Shown one piece after another: positions 7,972 through 17,405 of a stretch of DNA of 64,000 nt. How positions within the stretch are numbered: the first letter of the stretch is position 1; each line of letters begins with the position of its first letter. This DNA is from Streptomyces sp. CCM_MD2014 (lineage in GTDB: Bacteria; Actinomycetota; Actinomycetes; Streptomycetales; Streptomycetaceae): assembly GCF_000772045.1 (NCBI RefSeq), contig NZ_CP009754.1, forward strand, positions 2,108,001 to 2,172,000, written 5' to 3'. Both the position numbers and the translations under genes were made by a program. The notes under the pieces were generated by a model. That model was not told the DNA's origin. It did not search any database and saw only the letters and a program-made list of their open reading frames with translations.

Positions 7972-9303
7972 ATGGAGCGCATGGATCGCATGGCGCGACT
8001 GGGCACCGGCATCGGATGGCGGCCGGAGATCGCGGACGTCGTCGAGTCGATGCCCGGCATCGAGTGGGTCGAGGCCGTGTCCGAGAACCTGTGTCCCGGG
8101 CATCTGCCCGACTCGCTGCTGCGGCTGCGCGAGCGCGGGGTGACCGTCGTGCCGCACGGGGTCTCGCTCGGGCTCGGCGGCGCGGAGCGGCCGGACGCGG
8201 GCCGGCTGGCGGCGCTGGCCGAGCGGGCTCAGGTGCTCGGGTCGCCGCTGGTCACCGAGCACATCGCCTTCGTACGGGCGGGCGGCGCGCTGACCGCCTC
8301 GCCGCGGCTCGAGGCGGGCCACCTGCTGCCCGTGCCGCGCACCCGGGACGCCCTCGACGTGCTGTGCGAGAACGTGCGCGTCGCGCAGGACGCGCTGCCC
8401 GTGCCGCTCGCCGTGGAGAACATCGCGGCGCTCGTCTCCTGGCCGGACGAGGAGCTGACGGAGGGGCAGTTCCTGTACGAGCTGGCGGACCGGACCGGGG
8501 TACGGCTGCTGATCGACGTGGCGAACCTGCACACCAACCACGTCAACCTCGGCGCGGATCCGGCCGAGGCGCTCGCCGAGCTGCCGCTGGAGGCCGTCGC
8601 CTACGTCCATGTCGCGGGCGGCTTCGAGCGGGACGGCGTCTGGCACGACAGCCACGCCCACCCCGTTCCGCGGCCGGTGCTGGACATCCTGACCGACCTG
8701 GCCTCGCGCGTCGCACCGCCGGGCGTCCTGCTGGAGCGGGACGAGAACTTCCCCGACGGCGACGAGTTGCGCGGTGAGGTGGAGGCGATACGCGTCGCCG
8801 TGGAGAAGGGGCGGGCGTCGCGTACGGCGGCCACCGTGGGCCGGGCGCCCCGGCCCTCGGGTTCCGGTTCCGCCGCCGACGACGGCGTACTGCAGCGGCT
8901 CGGGCTCGCGCAGGCCGCGCTGCTGTCCGCGCTGGTCGCGGGGACACCGGTGCCCGAGGGCTTCGACCGGGTGCGGCTGGGTGTGCAGGCACGGGCACTC
9001 GCCGGGAAGCGGGCCGACGTGGTCGGCAAGGTCGCGCCCGAGCTGCCGGTGATCCTGGGCGCGCGGTACCGGCCGGCCTTCCTCGCCTACGCGCAGGGGT
9101 GCCCGATGACCGGCGGCTACCGGCGGGACGCCCTCGACTTCGTCGCGCACCTGCTGCGGACGGCTCCGGGGGAGGACGAGGACCCGGGGGTGCGGCGAGA
9201 GTTGCGGGAGTGGTGGCTGGAGCGGTCGGGGCCGGCGCCGCGGTCGACGCGTGCGGGGGCGCGGCTGGCCCGTGCGACCAGGCGTGTTCTGCTGCGCCGC
9301 TGA
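7972..9303 (+). CDS. DUF692/MNIO family enzyme fused to a C-terminal partner-like domain
   Basis: 443 aa. Residues about 8-285 form a TIM-barrel of the multinuclear non-heme iron-dependent oxidative (MNIO, formerly DUF692) family, whose members modify Cys and other residues of ribosomal peptides. Metal-ligand-type motifs are all present in order: [49 protein letters not shown] and LERDENFPD. After a Ser/Pro-rich linker (about 295-310), residues 315-400 form a helical domain ([14 protein letters not shown]... [16 protein letters not shown]) resembling the stand-alone DUF2063/BufC-type partners of bufferin MNIOs; I infer a natural fusion. Start chosen at 7972 because AGGGGAGG lies just upstream. 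The next gene is a TIGR04222 membrane protein, a known genomic neighbour of such enzymes. The peptide substrate is not identified. Confidence 0.82.
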   Translation: MERMDRMARLGTGIGWRPEIADVVESMPGIEWVEAVSENLCPGHLPDSLLRLRERGVTVVPHGVSLGLGGAERPDAGRLAALAERAQVLGSPLVTEHIAFVRAGGALTASPRLEAGHLLPVPRTRDALDVLCENVRVAQDALPVPLAVENIAALVSWPDEELTEGQFLYELADRTGVRLLIDVANLHTNHVNLGADPAEALAELPLEAVAYVHVAGGFERDGVWHDSHAHPVPRPVLDILTDLASRVAPPGVLLERDENFPDGDELRGEVEAIRVAVEKGRASRTAATVGRAPRPSGSGSAADDGVLQRLGLAQAALLSALVAGTPVPEGFDRVRLGVQARALAGKRADVVGKVAPELPVILGARYRPAFLAYAQGCPMTGGYRRDALDFVAHLLRTAPGEDEDPGVRRELREWWLERSGPAPRSTRAGARLARATRRVLLRR

Positions 9304-9420
9304 GCCCGGGTGCGCCCCGGCGGGACATCACCAAACGGAACGTCACATACCCACAACACCGTGTCCCGGAATGTGAACAGGGCATGGCGCCGGCGAAAGC
9401 CTTTGGCATAGAAGTACGGC

Positions 9421-10218
9421 ATGTTCTGGGTCCTATTCCTCCTGTCGGCCTGGGCCGTCGCCGGCCTCGCGTGTCTGCGGCTGTGTCTGGCCGCCGTGCG
9501 CGCGGCGGCCGTCGACCCGCACGCCGCCGTCCGTGAGCACACGCTGACGCTGTACGAGGCGGCGTTCCTGTCCGGCGGCCCGCGGCGGGTGGCCGACCTG
9601 ACGCTGGTCTCCATGGCGCGCCAGCGGCGGCTGCTGCTCGCCCACACCGGCTGGGCGACGGTCGTGGACCCGTGCGGCCGGGACGAGATGGAGCGGTCGG
9701 TCATAGGGGCGATAGGGCCCGGGGGGCAGTCCCGGATAGCGCCGGTGCGGGCCGCCGCGGCCGCCGCCGACGCGGTACGGAGCCTGGCCGACCGGCTGGT
9801 CGGGGCGGGCCTCGCCGTGCCCGAGGGCGGTGCCGACGGCGTCGCGGCCGGTGTGCGGCAGGTGAGGGCGGCCGCGGTGGCCGTGTGCGCGCTCGGCGTG
9901 GTCGCCCTGGCACTGCCGCTGCCCGCCACCGAGCCGCGCCCGCTCATCGCCCTCTGGTTCGCGCTGCCGCTCACCCTGACGCTCGGGTGCCTCGCCATCA
10001 CGCGCGTGGAGATCCACCCGTACGCCCGCTGGGCCTCCCCCGCCGGGCAGCGGCTGGTCGGCGCCCTCCTCCGGCAGGCCGACGGTACGGCGGACGACCG
10101 GACCTTCCTCACCTCGGTCGCCGTGCGGGGTGTCCATGCGGTCGGCGAACCGGACCTGCGCGCGGCCTTCGCCCACCGCGAGAAGTACGCCGGGGACCGC
10201 TGGGAGCGCCAGGCCTGA
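9421..10218 (+). CDS. TIGR04222-domain membrane protein
   Basis: 265 aa. One N-terminal membrane span (MFWVLFLLSAWAVAGLACL), then the TIGR04222 core, recognisable by LYEAAFLSGGPRRVADLTLV and QRRLLLAHTGWATVV, and two closely spaced hydrophobic segments near residues 145-165 and 170-190. Many family members end in a low-complexity Cys/Gly/Ser-rich tail thought to be an MNIO substrate; this one has no such tail and ends AFAHREKYAGDRWERQA. It lies 117 nt after the MNIO gene in the same direction. A TAGAAG hexamer 6 nt before the ATG and no ribosome site suggest its own leaderless promoter. Function unknown; association with the MNIO is by position and family pattern. Confidence 0.75.
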   Translation: MFWVLFLLSAWAVAGLACLRLCLAAVRAAAVDPHAAVREHTLTLYEAAFLSGGPRRVADLTLVSMARQRRLLLAHTGWATVVDPCGRDEMERSVIGAIGPGGQSRIAPVRAAAAAADAVRSLADRLVGAGLAVPEGGADGVAAGVRQVRAAAVAVCALGVVALALPLPATEPRPLIALWFALPLTLTLGCLAITRVEIHPYARWASPAGQRLVGALLRQADGTADDRTFLTSVAVRGVHAVGEPDLRAAFAHREKYAGDRWERQA

Positions 10219-10332
10219 CCCGCCGGGGGCGTACGGGGGCACTCGGCGCCGACACCCGCGGACGGTGCTTGCCCCGCCCGGCCGCCGCACCAAACATCCC
10301 TTGTGTCACACCGTGCACCGAAGGGATACGCG

Positions 10333-11934
10333 ATGCGAGCTGCCGCCCTCTACTCGGCCGCCGGGTCCTTGCTGCTCACCACTCTCGCCACCGCACCGGC
10401 CCAGGCGGAGCCCGCGGCCGGACCCGGGTCCGCCGAGGCGCACGGCACCGCCGTGGCCGCCCGGCGCGCGGCGGCGGCCGGGATCGAGTTCGGGGCGTGC
10501 CCGAGGGCGGAGGAGCTGCCGGACAGCATGCGCTGCGGCACGGTCACCGTGCCCCTGGACTACGCCCACCCCGACGGGAAGCGGATCGAGCTGACCGTGA
10601 GCAGGGTGCGGGCCACCCACAAGGACCCGGACGACGGCGGGCGCGAGGTGGCCGGCCAGGGCGCCCTCCTCTACAACCCGGGCGGCCCCGGCGCCTCCGG
10701 GCTCTACTTCCCGCTCGTGGGCATGGTGCCCGAGTGGAAGCGCATCGCCGCCGCCTACGACCTCGTCGGCTACGCCCCGCGCGGCGTCGCGCCCTCGGCG
10801 CCGCTGTCCTGCCAGGACCCCGGGGACTTCTTCAAGGGGCCGCGGCCCGCCCCCACGCAGCCCTCGGACGCGGACAAGGAGCGGCGCGCCGCCGAGGCCG
10901 AGGCGTACGCGCGCGACTGCGCGAAACGGGGCGGGGAGGGGCTGCGGCACTACCACTCGCTCAACAACGCCCGGGACCTGGAGGTCGTCCGCGCCGCGCT
11001 GGGCGAGCGGCGGCTCACCTTCATGGGCGCGTCGTACGGCACCTACCTCGGGGCGCTGTACGCCGAGCTGTTCCCCTCGCACGTACGGCGGATGGTGTTC
11101 GACGCGGTGGTCGACCCGGACCCGGAGCAGATCTGGTACCGCAACAACCTCGACCAGTCGGAGGCGTTCGAGGACCGCTGGGACGACTTCAAGGAGTGGG
11201 TCGCCGAGCACGACGCCGTGTACGGGCTCGGGGACACCGCGAGGAAGGTGCAGGACAGTTACGAGGAGGCGAGCGCGCGGCTGGCGGCGGAGCCCGCGGG
11301 CGGGACGGTGGGGCCCGCGCAGTTGCAGGGCGCGATGCTGAAGGCCGGGTACTACGACGACTACTGGCCGCATCGCGCCGAGGCGCTGTCGGCGTACCTG
11401 AAGGGCGATCCGCGGCCGCTGATCGACCAGGCGGGGACGCGGACCGAGGAGGGCGCCGTCGCGGCGGAGAACTCCAACGCCGTGTACACGGCCGTCGAGT
11501 GCAACGACGCGCCCTGGCCCACCGACTTCGAGGTCTGGGACCGGGACAACACGCGGCTGGCCCGCCGGGCGCCGTTCGAGACCTGGGACAACGTGTGGAC
11601 GAACCTGCCGTGCGCCTACTGGCGGGTGCCCCGGCAGCAGCCGCTCGACGTGCGCACCGCGCCGGGTGAACTGGCGCCGACGCTGATCCTGGCCGCCGAA
11701 CGGGACGCGGCGACGCCGTACGAGGGTGCGCTGGAGCTGCGGCGGCGGCTGTCGGGCTCGGTGCTGGTGACCGAGCGGGACGCGGGGACCCACGGCGTCG
11801 CCGCCGGGCCGAACGAGTGCGTCAACGGCCACCTGGAGGCGTACCTGCTGGAGGGCCGCCTCCCGGCGCGGGACACGTCGTGCGCCCCGCGCCCGGAACC
11901 GGAGCCGAGGCAGGCCGCGGCACCGAGGGCCTGA
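10333..11934 (+). CDS. Secreted alpha/beta hydrolase, tripeptidyl-aminopeptidase (TAP/SlpD-like) family
   Basis: 533 aa. A signal peptide (MRAAALYSAAGSLLLTTLA, cleavage near APAQAEP at about residue 25) directs export. The mature enzyme is an alpha/beta hydrolase: LLYNPGGPGASG forms the oxyanion region, FMGASYGTYLG holds the nucleophile Ser, LILAAERDAATP carries the acidic residue and DAGTHGVAAG the catalytic His within a TAP C-terminal-like domain. Streptomyces homologues release N-terminal tripeptides from extracellular proteins. Start chosen at the ATG after AAGGGA; a 5' GTG at 10303 is less likely. An ATCCCTT/AAGGGAT inverted repeat (10296-10302 with 10321-10327) could mask that ribosome site. 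The stop codon abuts, without a spacer, the convergent hemQ stop. Confidence 0.87.
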   Translation: MRAAALYSAAGSLLLTTLATAPAQAEPAAGPGSAEAHGTAVAARRAAAAGIEFGACPRAEELPDSMRCGTVTVPLDYAHPDGKRIELTVSRVRATHKDPDDGGREVAGQGALLYNPGGPGASGLYFPLVGMVPEWKRIAAAYDLVGYAPRGVAPSAPLSCQDPGDFFKGPRPAPTQPSDADKERRAAEAEAYARDCAKRGGEGLRHYHSLNNARDLEVVRAALGERRLTFMGASYGTYLGALYAELFPSHVRRMVFDAVVDPDPEQIWYRNNLDQSEAFEDRWDDFKEWVAEHDAVYGLGDTARKVQDSYEEASARLAAEPAGGTVGPAQLQGAMLKAGYYDDYWPHRAEALSAYLKGDPRPLIDQAGTRTEEGAVAAENSNAVYTAVECNDAPWPTDFEVWDRDNTRLARRAPFETWDNVWTNLPCAYWRVPRQQPLDVRTAPGELAPTLILAAERDAATPYEGALELRRRLSGSVLVTERDAGTHGVAAGPNECVNGHLEAYLLEGRLPARDTSCAPRPEPEPRQAAAPRA

Positions 11935-12666
11935 CTAGGCGAGCCCGGCGACCAACTCGCCGATGTCCTTGCGACGCCCGGTGAAGAACGGGATCTCCTC
12001 GCGGACGTGGCGGCGGGCCTCGGAGCCGCGCAGGTGGCGCATGAGGTCGACGATGCGGTGCAGCTCGTCGGCCTCGAAGGCGAGGATCCACTCGTAGTCG
12101 CCCAGCGAGAAGGAGGCGACCGTGTTGGCGCGCACGTCCGGGTAGCCGCGGGCCATCTTGCCGTGGTCGGCGAGCATGCGGCGGCGGTCCTCGTCGGGCA
12201 GCAGGTACCAGTCGTAGGAGCGCACGAACGGGTAGACGCTGATGTAGTTGCGCGGCGTCTCGTCGGCCAGGAAGGCCGGGATGTGCGAGCGGTTGAACTC
12301 GGCGGGGCGGTGCAGCGCCATGTTCGACCAGACCGGCTCCAGCGCACGGCCCAGCTTGGTGCGGCGGAAGAGGTTGTACGCCTCCTGGAGCTGGTCGGCG
12401 GTCTCGGCGTGCCACCAGATCATCAGGTCGGCGTCCGCGCGCAGCCCGGACAGGTCGTAGGTGCCGCGGATCGTCACGTCCTTCGCGGCGAGCTGGTCGA
12501 ACAGCTCCTGGACCTCGTCGGCGTACCCGGCGCGGTCCTCGGGGAGCGTGTCCTTGAGCTTGAAGACGGACCAGAGGGTGTAGCGGATGACCTCGTTGAG
12601 GTCCTTGGCCAGCTTGCCCTTGTTCGGGATCCGCTCGGCGGCGGGGGTGGAGGCGTCGTCACTCAT
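11935..12666 (-). CDS. hemQ: Coproheme decarboxylase (HemQ, chlorite-dismutase fold)
   Basis: 243 aa cytoplasmic enzyme that performs the last step of the coproporphyrin-dependent heme pathway: peroxide-driven oxidative decarboxylation of iron-coproporphyrin III to heme b. The chlorite-dismutase-like ferredoxin fold is recognised by [12 protein letters not shown] at the start, [20 protein letters not shown], and the C-terminal [13 protein letters not shown] (catalytic Tyr), ADHGKMAR (axial His region) and [18 protein letters not shown]. The ATG at 12666 was chosen over an upstream start because it begins the conserved MSDDAS region. It lies 4 nt downstream of hemG in the same direction, so the two form an operon; hemE is 13.6 kb away in this window. 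Confidence 0.94.
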   Translation of the reverse strand: MSDDASTPAAERIPNKGKLAKDLNEVIRYTLWSVFKLKDTLPEDRAGYADEVQELFDQLAAKDVTIRGTYDLSGLRADADLMIWWHAETADQLQEAYNLFRRTKLGRALEPVWSNMALHRPAEFNRSHIPAFLADETPRNYISVYPFVRSYDWYLLPDEDRRRMLADHGKMARGYPDVRANTVASFSLGDYEWILAFEADELHRIVDLMRHLRGSEARRHVREEIPFFTGRRKDIGELVAGLA

Positions 12667-12670
12667 GGCC

Positions 12671-14155
12671 CTATTCTCCCGCTCCGCCGTGCAGGCTCTG
12701 CACCGGGTGGGCGGTGAGCTCCTCCACACCGCGCAGGTCGCCCCGGATCTGGTCGACGGCGGCGTACGCGCTCGCGATGCTCGCCGGGATGCCGACGCCG
12801 TCGTAGGCCGCGCCGCACACCGCGAGGCCGGGGAGTTTCGCGACGTGCTCGCGGACGCGGGCCACGCGCGCGTGGTGGCCGACGGGGTACTGCGGCAGGC
12901 CGTCCTGCCAGCGGGTGACGCGGGTGGCGACCGGCGCGGCGGTCAGGCCGGTGGCCTCGGCGAGGTCGTGCCGGGAGACGGCGACGAGGCCCGCGTCGTC
13001 GCGGCCGAGGATCTCCGTGTCGCCGTACCGGCCCACCGAGGTGCGCAGGACGATCAGGTCGGGGTCCTCGTCGGCGATCCAGCCCCACTTGCGGGAGGCG
13101 AAGGTGGACGCCTTGATGGTGTGCCCGTCGACCGGCGGTACGAGGAAGCCGCTGCCCTCGGGGAGCGCGGCGGCCTCCGAGCGGCGGTAGGCGAGGGTGA
13201 TCAGGGCCATCGAGGCGTACTCCACCGCCGACAGCTCGGCCGCGGCGGCGGGGGCCTCGGCACGCAGCAGCTCGGCGGCGGGGCCGGCGGGGACGGCGAC
13301 GACGACCGCGTCGGCGTGCAGCTCCCGGCCCCCGGCGACGATCCGCCAGCCGTCGGAGGCGGTGCGGCGCAGCTCCGTGACGGGCGCCTGCGTGACGATC
13401 TCGCCGCCGCGCGCGCGGACCGAGTCGGCGACGGCGGGCGGGAGGGTGCCGATGCCGCCCTCGATGCCCATGAAGACCGGGCCGCTCGGCGGTGACGTGG
13501 CCGTGCGGCCCTGGAGGGCGCGGACCGCCTCGGTGAGGGAGGTGTGGGTGCGGGCGGCCTCGAAGAGCTGGGGCACGGCCGAGCGGAGCGAGATGCGGTA
13601 GGCGTCGCCCGCGTAGACGCCGCCCAGCAGGGGCTCGACGAGACGGTCGACGACCTCGCGGCCCAGGCGCGCGGCGACGTACTCCCCCACGGCCACGTCG
13701 TCGCCGACCTCGGTGCGGGGCAGCTCGGCGTCGCGCTCGATGCGGGCGAGGCCCTCCTCGGAGAGGACGCCGGACAGGGCGGCTGCGGTGCCGGGAACGC
13801 CCATGACGTGGCCCTTGGGCATGGAGCGCAGGGCGCCGCGGGTCCACAGGGAGGCCGTCGCGGTGGACGGCGGCTGGAGGCGGTCGGCGAGTCCCACGGC
13901 GCGGGCCAGGCCGACGGCCTCGGGGCGGCGGGCCAGCATCGACTCGGCGCCGAGGTCGACGCGCACGCCGGCGATCTCGCCGGGCAGCAGCTTGCCGCCG
14001 ACGCGGTCGGACGCCTCCAGGACGGTCACCTCGGCGCCGCGCTCCAGGAGGCGGTGGGCGGCGGCCAGTCCGGCGATGCCGGCTCCTACGACGACTACGT
14101 GTCCGGGTCCCTGTGCCGGGGGGAACCCACCCGCCGGTGTCTCGCGTGCGCTCAT
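12671..14155 (-). CDS. hemG: Coproporphyrinogen/protoporphyrinogen III oxidase
   Basis: 494 aa FAD-dependent oxidase (the HemY/CgoX type, often labelled hemG in Streptomyces). In actinobacteria it oxidises coproporphyrinogen III to coproporphyrin III, feeding ferrochelatase and then HemQ. The FAD-binding motif [21 protein letters not shown] and the following [10 protein letters not shown] lie at residues 20-55; the substrate-domain [12 protein letters not shown] and the closing [31 protein letters not shown]-contact region complete the family pattern. It is the upstream gene of a two-gene operon with hemQ. Behind its start lies a 770-bp non-coding tract with long tandem repeats. Confidence 0.93.
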   Translation of the reverse strand: MSARETPAGGFPPAQGPGHVVVVGAGIAGLAAAHRLLERGAEVTVLEASDRVGGKLLPGEIAGVRVDLGAESMLARRPEAVGLARAVGLADRLQPPSTATASLWTRGALRSMPKGHVMGVPGTAAALSGVLSEEGLARIERDAELPRTEVGDDVAVGEYVAARLGREVVDRLVEPLLGGVYAGDAYRISLRSAVPQLFEAARTHTSLTEAVRALQGRTATSPPSGPVFMGIEGGIGTLPPAVADSVRARGGEIVTQAPVTELRRTASDGWRIVAGGRELHADAVVVAVPAGPAAELLRAEAPAAAAELSAVEYASMALITLAYRRSEAAALPEGSGFLVPPVDGHTIKASTFASRKWGWIADEDPDLIVLRTSVGRYGDTEILGRDDAGLVAVSRHDLAEATGLTAAPVATRVTRWQDGLPQYPVGHHARVARVREHVAKLPGLAVCGAAYDGVGIPASIASAYAAVDQIRGDLRGVEELTAHPVQSLHGGAGE

Positions 14156-14276
14156 GACCCCAGCGTCTCAGACGCCGCCGGCACCGCCCGTGGCCGGACG
14201 CCCCCGGCACCGGGACCGCAGCTCCCGCCCACCCCGCCCCCCACCCGACCGCCGCCACCCACCCCGACCGGCCCCG

Positions 14277-14757
14277 GCACGCACCCCGCCACCCACCCGG
14301 GCACGCAGCCCCACGCCCGCCCCGAACCACGAGAAGACCGCCCACCCCCGCCACACACCCCGACATCCGCCCCACCCGGCCCCGGCACGCACCCCGCCCT
14401 CCGCACCGCCTCGTCGTCCAGCCCCGCGTCGGCCCGGGGTGCGTACCCTCACCCGGACCCAGCACGCACCCCGCCACCCACCCGGGCACGCAGCCCCACG
14501 CCCGCCCCGGACCACGAGAAGACCGCCCGCCCCCGCCACGCACCCCGACATCCGCCCCGCCCGGCCCCGGCACGCACCCCGCCCTCCGCACCGCCTCGTC
14601 GTCCAGCCCCGCGTCGGCCCGGGGTGCGTACCCTCACCCGGACCCAGCACGCACCCCGCCACCCACCCGGACATCCGCCCCGCCCGGCCCCGCCATGCGC
14701 CCCGGCGACCGCCTCGTCGTCCAGCCCCGCGTCGGCCCGGGGCGCGTACCCTCACCC
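14277..14757. repeat. 185-bp tandem repeat array (about 2.6 copies)
   Basis: The 14156-14926 interval between divergent hemG and the DUF4349 gene has no credible gene. It is very C-rich on the + strand and holds a direct repeat with an exact period of 185 bp: copies begin at 14277, 14462 and 14647 with the same GCACGCACCCCGCCACCCAC start. The first two copies are full length with a few substitutions; the third has lost about 75-90 bp internally and ends near 14757. Each copy contains a GTGCGTACCCTCACC-like segment near its end. The minus-strand open frame through it (Gly/Arg/Cys-rich) repeats because 185 is not a multiple of three in shifted frames, and I do not regard it as coding. Confidence 0.85.
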
Positions 14758-14926
14758 GCCCCGCATCGGCCCGGCGCGCGTCGCGGCGGCCAGGCATGTG
14801 TACGTCCTCCGCCTCCGCCCCGCGAGTCCGGACCGTGATCTCTTCGGAACCGTTCCGCGCCGTCGTGTGCGCCCCTGCGCGCGTCGTAGAGGCATCAGGC
14901 CCGACACAGCCCCGGGGGGACCCACG

Positions 14927-15940
14927 ATGCAGGCACGACGAGCGACGACACGACGAGCGGCGGCCCGGAGCGCTGCCCCACCCGCCCGTGCCCTGGCCGG
15001 CCTGCTGCTGGTCACGGCGCTCGCCCTCACCGGCTGCAGCGCCTCGGACGCCGGCTCCGACGCGGGCGGCAAGGCCGAGGCGGCCGCGCCGCAGCAGGGC
15101 TCGCAGGGCGCCGGGTCCCAGGCCGACGGCCGGGCGGGCGCCGCCGGTGAGGCCGGGGCCGAGGGCGCCGGGGCGAGCGCGCCGCCGAAGCTCGCCCCGA
15201 CCCACATCATCCGCACCGTCTCGCTGAGCGTGCAGGTCGAGGACACGCCCAAGGCGCTCGACGCGGCCCGCACCGCGACGGAGAACGCGGGCGGTTACGT
15301 CGGTGACGAGAGCACCACCCGGGACTCGGAGGGCCACGAGCGGACCGAGGTGACGCTGCGCGTGCCCGTGGAGCGTTACGAGGACGTGCTGGACGAACTG
15401 GAGGGCGCCGGGAAGCTGCTCAGCCGCAAGGCGAAGGCCGAGGACGTCACCGACCAGGTGGTGGACGTGGACAGCCGCGTAAAGTCGCAGCGCGCCAGCG
15501 TGGCCCGCGTCCGCGAGCTGATGGACCGGGCGACGGAGCTGGACGACGTGGTGACCCTGGAGGGCGAGCTGAGCACGCGTCAGGCGGAGCTGGAGGCGCT
15601 GCTCGCCCGGCAGGCGGCGCTGAAGGACCGCACGAGCCTGGCCACCGTCACCCTCTCCCTGTCGGAGACGCCGGTGAGGCATGTCGAAAAGACGGAGGAC
15701 GAGGACCCCGGGTTCGTGGACGCCCTGGCCGGCGGCTGGGACGCCTTCGTGACGATGCTGCGCTGGCTGGCGGTGGTGCTCGGCGCTGTGCTGCCGTTCG
15801 CGGCGGTGGCGGCGCTGCTCGCGCTGCTGTGGCTGCGGGTCGTACGCCCCCGGCTGCCGCGCCGTCCGGTGGCGGCCCCGGCCCCCGCGGCGCCGCGTGC
15901 GCAGGCGCCGCACGGTGAGGAGCCCGGCGGACAGGACTGA
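14927..15940 (+). CDS. DUF4349 lipoprotein with coiled coil and C-terminal membrane anchor
   Basis: 337 aa. The N-terminus is Arg-rich followed by a hydrophobic segment ending in the lipobox LTGC (Cys near residue 38). A Gly/Ala/Gln-rich disordered linker runs to about residue 90. The DUF4349 domain starts at HIIRTVSLSVQVED and includes ENAGGYVGDES, VPVERYEDVLDEL and a Glu/Arg-rich heptad region (residues about 195-240) likely to be a coiled coil. A strong transmembrane helix (WLAVVLGAVLPFAAVAALLAL) is near residue 290, with a basic cytoplasmic-type tail. Family function is unknown. A GGGGGGA ribosome site precedes the ATG. Confidence 0.85.
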   Translation: MQARRATTRRAAARSAAPPARALAGLLLVTALALTGCSASDAGSDAGGKAEAAAPQQGSQGAGSQADGRAGAAGEAGAEGAGASAPPKLAPTHIIRTVSLSVQVEDTPKALDAARTATENAGGYVGDESTTRDSEGHERTEVTLRVPVERYEDVLDELEGAGKLLSRKAKAEDVTDQVVDVDSRVKSQRASVARVRELMDRATELDDVVTLEGELSTRQAELEALLARQAALKDRTSLATVTLSLSETPVRHVEKTEDEDPGFVDALAGGWDAFVTMLRWLAVVLGAVLPFAAVAALLALLWLRVVRPRLPRRPVAAPAPAAPRAQAPHGEEPGGQD

Positions 15941-15955
15941 AATGCCCCGCCCCCG

Positions 15956-15961
15956 TAGCGT
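15956..15961 (+). promoter_or_regulatory. Putative -10 box of a leaderless promoter
   Basis: TAGCGT (TAnnnT) ends 6 nt before the ATG of the FAD oxidoreductase gene, which has no ribosome site. Confidence 0.45.
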
Positions 15962-15967
15962 GTTCGC

Positions 15968-17377
15968 ATGAGCATGGGCATGAGCGAGGGCGCCGCGGGC
16001 GGTAGCAGGGAACGACTGGTCGTCATCGGCGGCGACGCCGCGGGGATGTCCGCGGCGTCGCAGGCGCGTCGGATGAAGGGACCGGACGAGCTGGAGATCG
16101 TGGCGTTCGAGCGCGGGCACTTCAGCTCGTTCTCGGCGTGCGGCATCCCGTACTGGGTCGGCGGCGACGTGACCGACCGGGACGCGCTGATCGCGCGCAC
16201 GCCCGAGGAGCACCGCGCCCGGGACATCGACCTCAGGATGCGCACCGAGGTCACGGAGATCGACGTGGCCGGCGGGCGGGTACGCGCGCGTGACGTCGAT
16301 TCCGGCGCCGAGTCCTGGACGTCGTACGACAAGCTGGTGATCGGGACCGGGGCGCGCCCGATCCGGCCGGAGCTGCCGGGCGTCGACGCGCCCGGTGTGC
16401 ACGGGGTGCAGACGCTGGACGACGGGCAGGCGCTGCTCGACACGCTGGCACGCACGCGTGGCCGTCGCGCGGTGGTCGTCGGTGCCGGGTACATCGGCGT
16501 GGAGATGGCCGAGGCGCTGATCAACCGCGGTTACGAGGTGACGGTCGTCAACCGCGGCCGGGAGCCGATGGCGACGCTCGACCCCGACATGGGCCGCATG
16601 GTGCACGCGGCGATGGAGGGCCTCGGCATCACCATGGTGAACGGCGCCGAGGTCACCAAGGTGCTGACCGGCGACGACGGCCGGGTCCGTGCGGTGGCCA
16701 CGGAGGACGCCGAGTTCCCGGCGGACGTGGTGGTGCTCGGCATCGGGGTGCGCCCGGAGACGGGGCTCGCCCGGGCCGCGGGGCTGCCGCTCGGCGCGCA
16801 CGGCGGGCTGCTGACCGACCTGGGGATGCGGGTGCGCGGCCACGAGAACATCTGGGCGGGCGGCGACTGCGTGGAGGTGCTCGACCTGGTCTCCGGGCGG
16901 GAGCGGCACATTCCGCTGGGCACGCACGCCAACAAGCACGGGCAGGTCATCGGCACCAACGTGGGCGGCGGCTACGCCACCTTCCCGGGCGTGGTCGGCA
17001 CGGCGGTCAGCAAGGTGTGCGATCTGGAGATCGCGCGGACCGGTCTCAGGGAGAAGGACGCGCTGCGGGCGGGGCTGCGGTTCGTGACGGCGACCATCGA
17101 GTCCACCAGCCGTGCGGGCTACTACCCCAACGCCTCCCCCATGACGGTGAAGATGCTGGCGGAACGGCGCACCGGGCGGCTGCTGGGCGTGCAGATCGTC
17201 GGCCGTGAGGGCGCGGGCAAGCGGGTCGACATCGCCGCGGTGGCCCTCACGGCCGGGATGACGGTCGAGCAGATGACCGCCCTGGACCTGGGCTACGCGC
17301 CGCCCTTCTCCCCGGTGTGGGACCCGGTGCTGGTGGCCGCCCGCAAGGCGGTGCGGGCGGTCGAGGAGCAGCGCTGA
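15968..17377 (+). CDS. CoA-disulfide reductase/NADH oxidase-like flavoprotein
   Basis: 469 aa pyridine nucleotide-disulfide oxidoreductase. FAD motif VVIGGDAAGMSAASQAR at residues 18-34; the single active-site cysteine sits in FSSFSACGIPYWVGG (about residue 60), as in CoA-disulfide reductases and NADH oxidases; the NAD(P)H motif is VVVGAGYIGVEMAEAL near 165; the second FAD signature is ENIWAGGDCVEV; the C-terminal dimerisation domain includes LGYAPPFSPVWDPVL, typical of the CoADR group. It likely keeps low-molecular-weight thiols reduced or removes oxygen/peroxide using NAD(P)H. There is no fused rhodanese. Two more in-frame ATGs lie within the first 4 codons, so the start is uncertain by a few residues. 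Confidence 0.87.
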   Translation: MSMGMSEGAAGGSRERLVVIGGDAAGMSAASQARRMKGPDELEIVAFERGHFSSFSACGIPYWVGGDVTDRDALIARTPEEHRARDIDLRMRTEVTEIDVAGGRVRARDVDSGAESWTSYDKLVIGTGARPIRPELPGVDAPGVHGVQTLDDGQALLDTLARTRGRRAVVVGAGYIGVEMAEALINRGYEVTVVNRGREPMATLDPDMGRMVHAAMEGLGITMVNGAEVTKVLTGDDGRVRAVATEDAEFPADVVVLGIGVRPETGLARAAGLPLGAHGGLLTDLGMRVRGHENIWAGGDCVEVLDLVSGRERHIPLGTHANKHGQVIGTNVGGGYATFPGVVGTAVSKVCDLEIARTGLREKDALRAGLRFVTATIESTSRAGYYPNASPMTVKMLAERRTGRLLGVQIVGREGAGKRVDIAAVALTAGMTVEQMTALDLGYAPPFSPVWDPVLVAARKAVRAVEEQR

Positions 17378-17405
17378 GCGATGACGCCGAGCAGGGTGCC
17401 GGGCC

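Noticed and set aside
14168..16939. 923-residue minus-strand frame across repeats and two genes
   Set aside because: Composition is low complexity and it is antisense to the DUF4349 and flavoprotein genes; its repeats come only from the 185-bp DNA repeat.
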